Part shown: positions 21,037 to 30,500 of the stretch, one piece after another
How positions within the stretch are numbered: position 1 is the stretch's first letter
Layout of the letters: the number at the start of each line of letters is the position of its first letter
Virus record (IMG/VR): IMGVR_UViG_3300028589_000020
Span: 1-38,091 of that record
Source: a virus
Length of the DNA: 38,091 nucleotides
Direction: 5' to 3' (one strand)
Translations under genes and position numbers: made by a program
Notes under the pieces: generated by a model
What the model was told of the DNA's origin: nothing
Databases searched by the model: none
What the model saw: only the letters and a program-made list of their open reading frames with translations

Positions 21037-24030
21037 ATGACTTCTATTGCTGAACTCGGCATCAAGGTCGATTCGACCGATGCTGCGCAGGCGAGCTCCG
21101 ACCTCGACAAGCTCACGGCGGCAGGTGCACGGGCCGAGAAGGCGGCGGAGGGCGTCTCCAAAGGCGCCGACAAGGCAACAGCTTCGATCAAGAAGCAGAA
21201 GGACGAGCTGAGCGATCTGCTCGGCGAGATCGACCCGACAGTTAAGGCGCTCGGCAGGCTCGACGAACTCGAAAACAAGCTGGCCAAGCAGAAGAAACTC
21301 GGCGCGCTTGATGCGTCGACCTTCAGCGAATACCAGTCGAAGATCGACCAGTCTCGGACGAATCTGTCCCGCTTTGATGACAGCCTGACCCGCACTGGCA
21401 ACACCGCCAAACAGACAGCCGCTGCCCTTCGCGGCGTGCCTGCGCAGTTCACTGATATCGCGGTGTCGCTGCAAGGCGGCCAAGCTCCGCTGACCGTGCT
21501 GCTCCAGCAGGGCGGACAGCTCAAGGATATGTTCGGCGGCATCGGCCCGGCTGCAAAAGCACTGGGCGGCTACGTGCTCGGCTTGATCAACCCGTTTACT
21601 GTCGCTGCGGCTGCTGTCGGTGCGCTGACGCTGGCCTATTACAAGGGCAGCCAGGAGGCCGACGAGTACAACAAGGCAATCATCTTCACCGGCAACTCTG
21701 CCGGCACGAGCGCTACTCAGCTGGCGTCGATGGCGCAGCAGGTGAGCGCAACGGTCGGCACCACTGGCGCAGCTGCCGAGGTGCTGGCCAAGCTGGCAGG
21801 CAATGGAAAGATCGCCAGCGCCAGCTTCGAAGAGATCACCGAAGCTGCTCTGCAGATGGAAAAGGCCACCGGCAAAGCCATCGACGAAACGATTGCCGAG
21901 TTCGCGAAGATTGCCAAAGATCCCGTCGCCGCAGCCAAGGAGCTCAACGACCAGTACAACTTCCTTACGGCCTCGGTCTACTCGCAGATCGTCGCGTTGA
22001 AAGAGCAGGGCGACACCATCGGGGCGGCAAAGCTGCTCACCGACACCTATGCCGATACGATCAAAAATCGAACCGGCGAGGTGACGGCGAATCTCGGCCT
22101 GATTGAGGGCGCTTGGCAGAAGATCAAAGCCGCAGCGGCCGGCGCGCTGGACGCGACTCTGGATGTGGGTCGAACCCAGTCCATCGATTCGCAGATCGCC
22201 AACTACCAAAAAATCCTTGATGGGCGTAAGTCCGGCGGCTTTCTCTCGTCGTTTTTCGGCGAAGAACTGGGCGCCAATAGCCAGTCCACCAAGTTCCTTG
22301 AGCAGCAGATTGTCCTGCTGCAAAAGCGAAAAGAGGAAATCACCGCCGGCGCCAAGGCTGACGCTGACCGGGCAAAAACCGAGCGCGACGGCATCGACGC
22401 AAGCCTGCGACTCAAGACAATCAGCGATTCGAACCTCACCAACGAGGAAAAGCGCAACAAGCTGATCAAGGAGTACAAGCGGGACGTAGAGGCGCTGCGT
22501 AAGGCGAACCCGAACGATCCTCTGGTTCAGGAAGCGGTTGTTTCGAAGACGATTCAGAACATCCGCGACAAGAACAAGGATCCGAAAGCCGCGACCTCAA
22601 CGGTAAACCTGACCGAGTTCAACGACTCGAAAAACCAGCTCTCGCTGATCATCGGCGAGTACAAAAACGCCCAGAAGGAACTGGAAGCCGCGCAGAAGGC
22701 CGGGCTGGTCACGCAGGAAGACTACCTGCTCAAGCGTCAGGCGCTGATCGGCAACGAGCGCGACGAGGTAACCGCCGCGTATCAGGCTGAAATCAGTTCG
22801 TTGGAAGCGGCGAAGGGCAAGGCCAGCACCTCGGCAGCGCAACGTATTCAGCTCGATCAAAAGATCGCTGATGCCAGGGCCAACATGGTCAAGGCTCAGA
22901 AGGAAGCCGACAGTGAGCTCGAAGTCATCGCGACGAACGAGCAGGGCCGGCTCGCCAAGCAGGCGCAGGCGATCAAGGTCTACACCGATGCCCTCGACCA
23001 GCAGAACGTCGCTCTGCGGCGCGCTGGCGGCCGTGCAGCGGATGGCGTTGGCCGTGGCGACCGGGAGAACGCCATCAATGGCGAACTGAACGGCATTGCC
23101 GATCGAGCCAACCAGCAGCGTCTGGATCTGGCGCGCGACCGGGCCGACAAGGCGCGCAACATGAGCGCCGAGGAGTACCAGGCCAAGCTCGACGCGATCA
23201 ACAGAAGCGAAACCGACCTGAGCGAAACGGTGCTCAGCAACTACGAGCAGATGTCGGCGGCGCAAAGCGATTGGCGAAACGGGGCAACCTCGGCGTTCAG
23301 CAACTATCTGCAGAGCGCGCGCAACGTCGCAGGCCAAACCCGCGACCTGTTCAGCAATGCCTTCAGCTCGATGGAAGACGCAGTCGTCAACTTCGCCATG
23401 ACCGGGAAACTGTCGTTTGCTGACTTCACCAAGTCGATTCTGGCGGACATGGCGCGGATCGCGACCCGTCAGGCCAGTTCGGCGCTGCTGAGCAGTCTGG
23501 TTGGCGCTGGCGCAAGCTACTTCGGTGGCGGCGGCTCAGGTAATGGATTGGCGGCAGGATCCGCTGGCGCAACGTCATCCAACCTCGGGGCCTCGCAGGC
23601 TGGTTACTCGTCCGCCTATTTTCAGGCTGACGGCGGGGCTTGGACCAATGGCGTGCAGATGTTCGCCAATGGTGCCGCGTTCACCAACTCCGTCGTGAGC
23701 AAGCCGACAGCGTTCGGGATGGCTGGCGGGCAGACTGGCGTCATGGGCGAGGCAGGGCCTGAGGCGATCATGCCACTGACCCGCACCGCTGGCGGCCAGC
23801 TGGGTGTGCGGGCGATCAGCGGCGGAGGAAGTGGTGGCGGAAACGTTTACAACTTCCCCGTCGCGGTATCGGTGCAAACCCAGGGCAATGGTGGAGCAGC
23901 CAGCACGGAAGACACCTCGCAGCTTGGCAAAGGCATTCAGCAGGCAGCGAAAGCGGAAGCTGAAACCGCGATCGCCCGAGCGCTGCAGCCAGGCGGCTCA
24001 ATCTGGAAACTCACGAACGGGAGGGGCTGA
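21037..24030 (+). CDS. tail tape measure protein
   Basis: A 997-residue protein and the second largest gene of the window. The N-terminal coiled coil (1-120) is followed by the lambda gpH-like region (about 125-290: PAQFTDIAVSLQGGQAPLTVLLQQGGQ, hydrophobic segment LGGYVLGLINPFTVAAAAVGALTLAY), long helical repeats, and a Gly-rich C-terminus with AFGMAGGQTGVMGEAGPEAIMPL. It sets tail length and is injected with DNA. At about 3 residues per nm-scale helical rise this implies a long flexible tail. Follows the chaperones by 10 bp. Confidence 0.93.
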   Translation: MTSIAELGIKVDSTDAAQASSDLDKLTAAGARAEKAAEGVSKGADKATASIKKQKDELSDLLGEIDPTVKALGRLDELENKLAKQKKLGALDASTFSEYQSKIDQSRTNLSRFDDSLTRTGNTAKQTAAALRGVPAQFTDIAVSLQGGQAPLTVLLQQGGQLKDMFGGIGPAAKALGGYVLGLINPFTVAAAAVGALTLAYYKGSQEADEYNKAIIFTGNSAGTSATQLASMAQQVSATVGTTGAAAEVLAKLAGNGKIASASFEEITEAALQMEKATGKAIDETIAEFAKIAKDPVAAAKELNDQYNFLTASVYSQIVALKEQGDTIGAAKLLTDTYADTIKNRTGEVTANLGLIEGAWQKIKAAAAGALDATLDVGRTQSIDSQIANYQKILDGRKSGGFLSSFFGEELGANSQSTKFLEQQIVLLQKRKEEITAGAKADADRAKTERDGIDASLRLKTISDSNLTNEEKRNKLIKEYKRDVEALRKANPNDPLVQEAVVSKTIQNIRDKNKDPKAATSTVNLTEFNDSKNQLSLIIGEYKNAQKELEAAQKAGLVTQEDYLLKRQALIGNERDEVTAAYQAEISSLEAAKGKASTSAAQRIQLDQKIADARANMVKAQKEADSELEVIATNEQGRLAKQAQAIKVYTDALDQQNVALRRAGGRAADGVGRGDRENAINGELNGIADRANQQRLDLARDRADKARNMSAEEYQAKLDAINRSETDLSETVLSNYEQMSAAQSDWRNGATSAFSNYLQSARNVAGQTRDLFSNAFSSMEDAVVNFAMTGKLSFADFTKSILADMARIATRQASSALLSSLVGAGASYFGGGGSGNGLAAGSAGATSSNLGASQAGYSSAYFQADGGAWTNGVQMFANGAAFTNSVVSKPTAFGMAGGQTGVMGEAGPEAIMPLTRTAGGQLGVRAISGGGSGGGNVYNFPVAVSVQTQGNGGAASTEDTSQLGKGIQQAAKAEAETAIARALQPGGSIWKLTNGRG

Positions 24031-24368
24031 TGGCCATCGAGACATTCAACTGGCCAACCCAGCACGGTGACGCGCCCGAGATCTTGTATCGGGTGCGCAC
24101 CGCGCAGTTCGGCGACGGCTACAAACAGGAAGTTGGCGACGGCCCGAACAACAAGGAAGACGCGTACCCGATCACCTACAGCGGACCTCAGGCCAAGGTG
24201 CTGGAAATCATGTCGTTCCTTGATCGGCACGCGGGCGCTAAAGCCTTCCTGTGGACCACGCCACTGGGCCAGCTTGGCCTGTTCACCTGCAAGAACCCCG
24301 TGCCCACTCCGGTGGGTGGCGGCGTTTTCAAACTCACCGCCACGTTCGAGCGGGCATTCCATCCATAA
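24030..24368 (+). CDS. minor tail protein, gpM-like
   Basis: A 112-residue protein of the phage minor tail family (FNWPTQHGDAPEILYRVRTAQFGDGYKQE ... AKAFLWTTPLGQLGLFTCKN). It joins the tail tube to the tip complex. Its ATG shares a base with the tape measure stop. Confidence 0.9.
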   Translation: MAIETFNWPTQHGDAPEILYRVRTAQFGDGYKQEVGDGPNNKEDAYPITYSGPQAKVLEIMSFLDRHAGAKAFLWTTPLGQLGLFTCKNPVPTPVGGGVFKLTATFERAFHP

Positions 24369-24377
24369 GGGGCAATC

Positions 24378-25127
24378 ATGCCGCTGATCAGTGACATCCA
24401 GGTGCTTGAGCCTGGCAGCGAAGTGCTGCTCTTTGAATTGGACGGCACGGACTATGGCGCGGACGTTCTGCGCTTCCACGGGCACGCGATACCGCACACG
24501 GCGGCAGAGTTGATTGCGGCCGGAGACAATGCTGACCAACTGCCGGCGAAGGCGATCTACTGGCAGGGCAACGAGTACAGCGCCTGGCCGATGCAGATCG
24601 ACGGTATCGAGGCGAACGGCGACGGCACGGCGGTTCGGCCGACATTGTCCGTCGGCAACGTCAACGGGCGCATCACTGCGCTCTGTCTGGCATTCGAGGA
24701 TCTGCTCGAGTTCAAGCTGACGATGCGCCACACGCTCGGCAGCTACCTCGATGCCGCGAACTTCCCGGCCGGCAACCCAACGGCCGACCCTACCCAAGAG
24801 ACGATCGAGGTCTGGTACATCGACCAGAAAACGAACGAGGACGGCGAGAACGTCAGTTGGGAGTTGGCCAGCCCGGGCGATGTCGGTAATGAATCGATCG
24901 GGCGGCAGGCCACAACCCTTTGCCATTGGTGCCTCACCGGCGGATATCGCGGGCCGAACTGCGGCTACACCGGCCCGTACGTCACGAAGGACGGCGTGAT
25001 CACCGATAACCCTGAGCTAGACCAATGCGATGCCACGCTGGGCAAGGGCTGCATTCCGCGCTTCGGCGAGGGCAACCCGCTGCCGTTCGGTGGCTTCCCG
25101 GCCGTTTCCCTGATCGCACGGAGCTGA
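24378..25127 (+). CDS. minor tail protein, gpL-like (Fe-S)
   Basis: A 249-residue tail tip protein. The N-terminal part is beta-rich; the C-terminal domain has Cys in CHWC, GPNCGY, DQCDA and KGC, matching the four-cysteine set that holds a 4Fe-4S cluster in lambda gpL. The order M-L-K-(cargo)-I-J follows lambda. Ribosome site AAGGGGCA upstream. Confidence 0.9.
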   Translation: MPLISDIQVLEPGSEVLLFELDGTDYGADVLRFHGHAIPHTAAELIAAGDNADQLPAKAIYWQGNEYSAWPMQIDGIEANGDGTAVRPTLSVGNVNGRITALCLAFEDLLEFKLTMRHTLGSYLDAANFPAGNPTADPTQETIEVWYIDQKTNEDGENVSWELASPGDVGNESIGRQATTLCHWCLTGGYRGPNCGYTGPYVTKDGVITDNPELDQCDATLGKGCIPRFGEGNPLPFGGFPAVSLIARS

Positions 25128-25128
25128 C

Positions 25129-25917
25129 ATGCGAAAGCACATCTTGAACGCGATCCAGGCGCACGCGGCCGCCGAGTACCCGAAAGAGTGCTGCGGGCTC
25201 CTGCTGGCGATTGGGCGCAAGCAGCAATACTTCCCCTGCATCAATGTCTCGACCGAGCCGAACGAAGAATTCCGAATCGATCCTGAGCACTATGCTGCAG
25301 GCGAGGACATCGGTGAGGTGATCGGCGTGGTGCATTCGCATCCGGACGCCACCAGCAGGCCTTCACCGCGCGACCTCGCCATGTGCGAAGCGACGGCGCT
25401 GCCCTGGCACATCCTGAGCTGGCCGGAAGGCGATCTGCGGACTGTCGTTCCCACCGGTGAAGTGCCGCTGCTGAAACGACCGTTCGTGCACGGGGCCTGG
25501 GACTGCTGGCAGGTCTGCGCCGATTGGTACAAGCGCGAGTGGGGCTTGGAGTTCGAGCCCTTCAAGCGCGCCGATGGCTGGTGGGAAAGCAATGAAAACA
25601 CCAGCCTGTACGAAGCGAACTACGAGGCCGCGGGCTTCTACCGCGTCGACCAGCCGCAGCGTGGCGACATGATCGTGATGGAAGTGGGGCGCACCGTTTA
25701 CCCGAACCACGCCGGGATTTTCCTGGGCGCCGCCCCGGCTCTGCCTGGTGAAGATGCCGCCACGTTCGGCCCCGGGCCTTTCCTGCTGCACCACCTGTAC
25801 GGCAGGCCATCTGAGATCATTGTCTTCGGCGGCCCGTGGCTCGACCGCACGCGCCTGATTCTCAGGCATAAAGACGCCCAACAATCGCGTGACGCTGAGC
25901 TTTATAGACGGTGTTAA
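25129..25917 (+). CDS. tail assembly protein gpK-like (JAMM + NlpC/P60)
   Basis: A 262-residue two-domain enzyme. JAMM metallopeptidase: Glu20, H69-x-H71-x7-S79-x2-D82, a full motif. NlpC/P60 domain: Cys126 (GAWDCWQVC) and His194 (NHAGIFLG), so the Cys-His pair is intact. In lambda, gpK is a tail tip assembly protein and possible peptidoglycan hydrolase. It ends at an AT-rich break where cargo genes are inserted. Confidence 0.92.
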   Translation: MRKHILNAIQAHAAAEYPKECCGLLLAIGRKQQYFPCINVSTEPNEEFRIDPEHYAAGEDIGEVIGVVHSHPDATSRPSPRDLAMCEATALPWHILSWPEGDLRTVVPTGEVPLLKRPFVHGAWDCWQVCADWYKREWGLEFEPFKRADGWWESNENTSLYEANYEAAGFYRVDQPQRGDMIVMEVGRTVYPNHAGIFLGAAPALPGEDAATFGPGPFLLHHLYGRPSEIIVFGGPWLDRTRLILRHKDAQQSRDAELYRRC

Positions 25918-25986
25918 TGTTATAGGCTGCTTTGGCGCTGCTTGTTAATGGTGGTAAATTACCGTTATCAATTTAAGGAGATGAAG

Positions 25987-26319
25987 ATGCTGGAATTTGG
26001 ACTGGGGATAGTTTTTCTCTTCTTGATAATCGCCACTTATTTTTTGCCTTCATTCAATGCTTTCAGTCGAAAGCACCCGGATAGATGGCCTATTTTCATG
26101 CTGGATCTTTTTCTCGGCTGGACCATCATTGGATGGGTTGTATCTCTGGTTTGGTCCGTCTCCCCAATAACGTCTCGTGACATGACCCGAGTTCCGTCTC
26201 AATCTCAGCCTGAAGACGATAAGTACCAGAAGCTTGAGAAAATCGGTAGCCTGATGGAAAAGGGCCTCCTCACGGAAAGTGAATTTGAGGCTGAAAAAGC
26301 CAAACTTCTGCAAAGCTAA
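25987..26319 (+). CDS. superinfection-immunity-like membrane protein with SHOCT tail
   Basis: A 110-residue protein. Two membrane segments (about 4-21 and 35-57) contain the ATYFLPSFNAFSRKH ... WPIFMLDLFLGWTIIGWVVSLVW pattern of the T4 Imm-like superinfection immunity family. Residues 81-110 form a SHOCT domain (KLEKIGSLMEKGLLTESEF). ATG 25987 lies 6 nt after AAGGAG. AT-rich relative to its neighbours and in the same strand between tail genes K and I, so a moron. It may block entry of related phage DNA; this is family-based inference. Confidence 0.82.
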   Translation: MLEFGLGIVFLFLIIATYFLPSFNAFSRKHPDRWPIFMLDLFLGWTIIGWVVSLVWSVSPITSRDMTRVPSQSQPEDDKYQKLEKIGSLMEKGLLTESEFEAEKAKLLQS

Positions 26320-26371
26320 AAGAAAAACTCGATCCATTGGTTTCGGCGAGTTAGATAGCGGGGAATAAATA

Positions 26372-26794
26372 ATGCGAATTGCGATAGGAGCGCTGGCGGT
26401 AGCGTTGTTGGCGGGGTGTGCGACTTCGCCGACACCGTCCAATGAAGCCAAGCAGGCGCCGGCAAGTCACCTGTCGGCCTACCAGACCAAGCCATCTGGG
26501 ACATATGGGACACTGCAAGTGATCCGCGACTCTGGGCAGACTGGAAGCCTATGTTCAATGGCCGTTTTTATCGATGGCAAACAAGCTGCCAAGCTCGACC
26601 CGGGTCAGAAGGCATCTTTCTACCTGTCGCCTGATTCGGTTTCGGTTGGCGCGGCTTACACCGGCTCTGGCATCTGCTCCATGGGTGCAGCCCGAGTGGA
26701 GCGGGAAGCGATCGTGAAAGGCGGCGCGGTCAAGAAATACCGAGTTTTCACCGGGGGCGATGGGCAGATCGACATACTGCCCACGACTCTCTGA
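26372..26794 (+). CDS. phage-encoded lipoprotein
   Basis: A 140-residue lipoprotein: signal peptide with lipobox LLAGC (Cys16), short linker, then a compact beta-rich domain with Cys in SLCSMAV and GICSMGA, probably a disulfide. It follows the Imm-like gene by 52 bp and ends at a terminator. Prophage lipoproteins can block phage receptors at the cell surface (lambdoid Cor is one case), so surface exclusion is a good guess. Not assigned to a family. Confidence 0.8.
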   Translation: MRIAIGALAVALLAGCATSPTPSNEAKQAPASHLSAYQTKPSGTYGTLQVIRDSGQTGSLCSMAVFIDGKQAAKLDPGQKASFYLSPDSVSVGAAYTGSGICSMGAARVEREAIVKGGAVKKYRVFTGGDGQIDILPTTL

Positions 26795-26797
26795 ACA

Positions 26798-26819
26798 AAC
26801 CGCCTCCGGGCGGTTTTTT
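26798..26819 (+). terminator. terminator closing the cargo pair
   Basis: AACCGCC, 4-nt loop, GGCGGTT and a six-T tract. It is followed within 3 bp by TGCCTGGAG, the ribosome site of the next tail gene. The same hairpin-plus-TGCCTGGAG pattern recurs at 27465 and 33773. Confidence 0.85.
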
Positions 26820-26836
26820 ATTGCCTGGAGAATGGC

Positions 26837-27445
26837 ATGTGCTCAGCAATTACCTACACGCCAATGACGAAAGTCATGTTGTCCGGCTCGCTTGCGAAGA
26901 AGTTTTTTCGAAGCAAGCTATTCCTGCTCGACGGCGGATCGGCCGTGGAGGTGTTCCGTGCACTCAACGCGACGGTTGATGGTTTCGCCGCGGAAATTAA
27001 ACGACTGGAGCGCCTTGGACTGAAGTTTGCGATCTTTCGGAATCGCGCAAACATCGGAATGGACGGATTCGATCTCGGCGGCACGCGGGAAATCCGCATT
27101 GTTCCAGTGATTGGTGGCAGCAAGCGTGCCGGCGGACTGCAGACCATTATCGGCACAGTAATGATCGCCGCAGCCTATGTGCTGTCATTCACTCCGTTTG
27201 CAGCCGCATCGCCGTTTTTGTACGCGGCCGGCGCGTCGATGGCGATCGGCGGCGTCATTCAAATGCTGAGCCCCCAAGCCTCGGGTTTGAAACAAAGCGC
27301 TTCCCCCGAGAACTCTCCGTCCTACGCCTTCGGCAGCGCCAAGAACACCACTGCCAGCGGCAACCCGGTGCCGATCTGCATAGGCGAACGCCGGTGGGGC
27401 GGGATGATCATTTCGGCCTCGATCCTGGCTGAAGACAAAGTGTAA
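26837..27445 (+). CDS. tail assembly protein gpI-like
   Basis: A 202-residue lambda gpI family protein: N-terminal beta domain (VMLSGSLAKKFFRSKLFLLDGGSAVEVFRALN), two hydrophobic segments at about 98-115 and 120-140, and the C-terminal NTTASGNPVPICIGERRWGG motif. It is needed for tail tip assembly but is absent from the mature lambda tail. TGCCTGGAG is its ribosome site. Confidence 0.9.
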   Translation: MCSAITYTPMTKVMLSGSLAKKFFRSKLFLLDGGSAVEVFRALNATVDGFAAEIKRLERLGLKFAIFRNRANIGMDGFDLGGTREIRIVPVIGGSKRAGGLQTIIGTVMIAAAYVLSFTPFAAASPFLYAAGASMAIGGVIQMLSPQASGLKQSASPENSPSYAFGSAKNTTASGNPVPICIGERRWGGMIISASILAEDKV

Positions 27446-27464
27446 TCAGGACAGCCGCACAACG

Positions 27465-27487
27465 ACCGCCCGCGAGGCGGTTTCTTT
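27465..27487 (+). terminator. terminator-like hairpin before the central tail protein
   Basis: ACCGCC, 5-nt loop, GGCGGT then TTTCTTT. The T-tract is broken by a C, so it is probably partial. TGCCTGGAG follows at 27489-27497. Confidence 0.6.
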
Positions 27488-27503
27488 ATGCCTGGAGGAA
27501 AGC

Positions 27504-30500
27504 ATGGGCGCAGCAGCACAGATCGATATCCGCGGGGAGAAGGGCGGCAGCAGCAAGCCGAAGTCGCCGACCGAAGCCAGCGACAGCCTGCGCTCGACCA
27601 ACCTGGCCAAGCTGCTGATCGCCGTGGGCGAGGGAGAGTTCGACAGCGTCCCGACCGATTACGACATCTACCTGGACAACACGCCGATTCGCGATGCCAG
27701 CGGCAACTACAACTTCCCGAACGTGAAGTGGGACTGGCGCCCGGGATCGGTGGATCAGACGTACATCCCCGGCATTCCGTCCGTGGAGAACGAGACGTCG
27801 CTGAACATTGAGCTGCGCAGCGATTCGCCGTGGGTACGCTCCATCACCAACACCCAGCTTTCGGCCGTGCGCATGCGCTTGGCCTGGCCGGCGCTGCAAC
27901 GCTCTGATGACCAGGGCAATGTCGGCGGCTACCGGATCGAATACGCAATCGACGTGGCCACCGATGGCGGCGCCTATCAGCAGGTGCTGGTGGACGCCGT
28001 CGATGGCAAGACCACCACGCGCTACGAGCGCTCGCGCCGCATCGATCTACCGGACGCCACCACCGGGTGGCAGATCCGTGTGCGTCGCCTGACGCCGAAC
28101 CAGAACACCAACAAGATCGCCGACACCATGCTGGTGGCCGGATATACCGAAGTCATCGACGCCAAGCTGCGCTACCCGAATACCGCGCTGCTCTACATCG
28201 AGTTCGACGCCGAGCAGTTCACCAACATTCCGGCCGTGACCGTGAAGTGCAAGGCCCGCCGCTGGATGGTGCCGAGCAACTACGACCCTATCCTGCGCAC
28301 CTACACCGGGACATGGGACGGCTCGATGAAATCGGCCTGGACCAATAACCCGGCGTGGATCACCTACGGCATCTGCACCGAAGACCGCTTCGGCCTGGGC
28401 AAGCGCATCAAGCCGTTCATGGTCGACAAGTGGGAGCTGTACCGCATCGCCCAGTATTGCGACCAATTGGTGCCGAACGGCCTCGGCGGACAGGAGCCAC
28501 GTTTCCTGTGCGACATGAACCTGCAGGGCAAGGCTGACGCCTGGTCGCTGCTGCGCGATATCTCGGCGATCTACCGGGGCATGACGTACTGGGCGCAGGG
28601 CCAGTTAGTGATGCAGGCGGACATGCCGCGCGCGCAGGACTTCGATTACGTCTTTACTCGGTCGAACGTCATCGACGGCAAGTTCTCCTACGGCAGCGCC
28701 TCGGCGAAGACCCGTTACACCCGGGCGCTGGTCAGCTACGACAACCCGGCGAACAACTACGACACCGACGTCATTCCGTTCGCTGACCTGGATCTGCAAC
28801 GCCGCTACGGCGACCGGCCGACCGAGCTGAGCGCCATTGGCTGCACCCGAGCCTCCGAAGCCCAGCGGCGTGGCAAGTGGGCGATCCTCAGCAACAACCA
28901 GGATCGCACCGTCTCGTTCAGGACCGGCATGGAAGGCGTGATCCCGTTGCCGGGCCATATCATCCCGGTGGCGGATTCGCTGCTGGCTGGCCGGGAAGTG
29001 GGCGGCCGGATCTCGGCGGTGGCGGGGCGGGTGATTACCATCGATCGCGACACCCAGGCCAAGGCCGGCGACCGGCTGATCATCAACCTTCCCGGCGGCC
29101 GCGCCGAAGGTCGCACAGTGCAGAGCGTGAACGGGCGCGCGGTGACAGTCACGGTCGCCTACAGCGAGTCTCCGGTGGCGCAGTTGCAATGGGCGCTCGA
29201 CGCGGACGATCTGGCAATCCCGCTGTATCGCGTGCTGCGCACCAAGCGCACCACCGAGGGCGACTACGAAATCAGCGCGCTCCAGTTCGAACCGAGCAAG
29301 TTCGCTTTCATCGACACCGGTGCACGATTGGAAGAACGCCCGATCAGCGTGATTCCAATAACCGTCGTTCCGGCGCCCGCGAGCGTGTCGCTTTCGTCGA
29401 CGTCGTCAGTTGTACAGGGGCTGGCCGTGGCCACCATGACCATCAGCTGGCCAGCCGTGGATGGCGCCGTCGGCTATGACGTGGAGTGGCGCAAGGACAG
29501 CGGCAACTGGATCAAGCTACAACGCACCGGCATGACCAACGTGGACGTGGTCGGCATCTATGCCGGTGGCTACGTGGCTCGCGTCCGCGCAGTGAGCGCC
29601 TTCGACATCACGTCGCCGTGGCGCAACTCAATCCTAACCAACCTCAGCGGTAAGCAAGGGCTGCCGCCGGCGCTGGCGTTCCTGACTGCCACGCCGCTGC
29701 TGTTCGGCATTTACCTCAAGTGGGGATTCCTTGCTGGGGCCGAGGACAGCCAGCGCACGGAGATCTGGTACGGGCCGACGACTGAGCTGGATGCTGCGAC
29801 CAAGCTGACAGACCTGGCCTATCCGCAAAGCGATTTCTCCATGCTCGGCCTGCGCGCTGGTGTGACCTTCTATTTCTGGGGGCGCATCGTAGACAAGATC
29901 GGCAACATCGGTCCGTGGTATCCGATCGGGCTTGGCGTGCAGGGGCAATCGAGTTCCGACGCAGCAGCCATTCTCGAGATGATCGCGGGCGAGATCAGCC
30001 GAACCGAGCTGGGGCAAGACATCCTCGACGAGATCGACAAGATCCCGGGGCTTCAAGAGCAGATCGATGCGCTCGACGGGCTGAAAGGCTACGATCCTGA
30101 AGCCACCTACGAGGAGTACGACCTGGTGGTGCAGGGCAAGCGTATCTATCAGGCCACCGGCCCGGTACCGCTCAACATGCCACCGCCAAGCCCGCTCTAC
30201 TGGCTCGACGTTGGGCAGACCGTTGAGACTGCGAACGGACTTGCCCAGCAGGTGGCGACCAACACCACCGAGATTATCGAACTCGACGGAGAGGTCACGG
30301 CTCAAGCCACAGCCTTCGAAGCCCTTCGCGCCTCATATCGCGACGATGACGGTGCTGGCGATCTCGCGGACGCGATCAAAAGCTACACCAGCACGGCGGC
30401 GATCGCTTCCGAATCGAAGGTTCGCGCCTCCCAGAACGAGGTAATGGCAAGCCGTGTAACGACCTTCGACGCGAAAATCGGCGAGAACGCGGCGAACATC

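Noticed and set aside
20983-22323. Minus-strand ORF of 446 codons opposite the tape measure gene
   Set aside because: Antisense to a strongly coding helical repeat region; Leu/Arg-rich composition typical of shadows.
25942-25971. Possible promoter TTGTTA-18-TATCAA before the Imm-like gene
   Set aside because: The start point would fall on the ribosome site itself, leaving almost no leader; not convincing.
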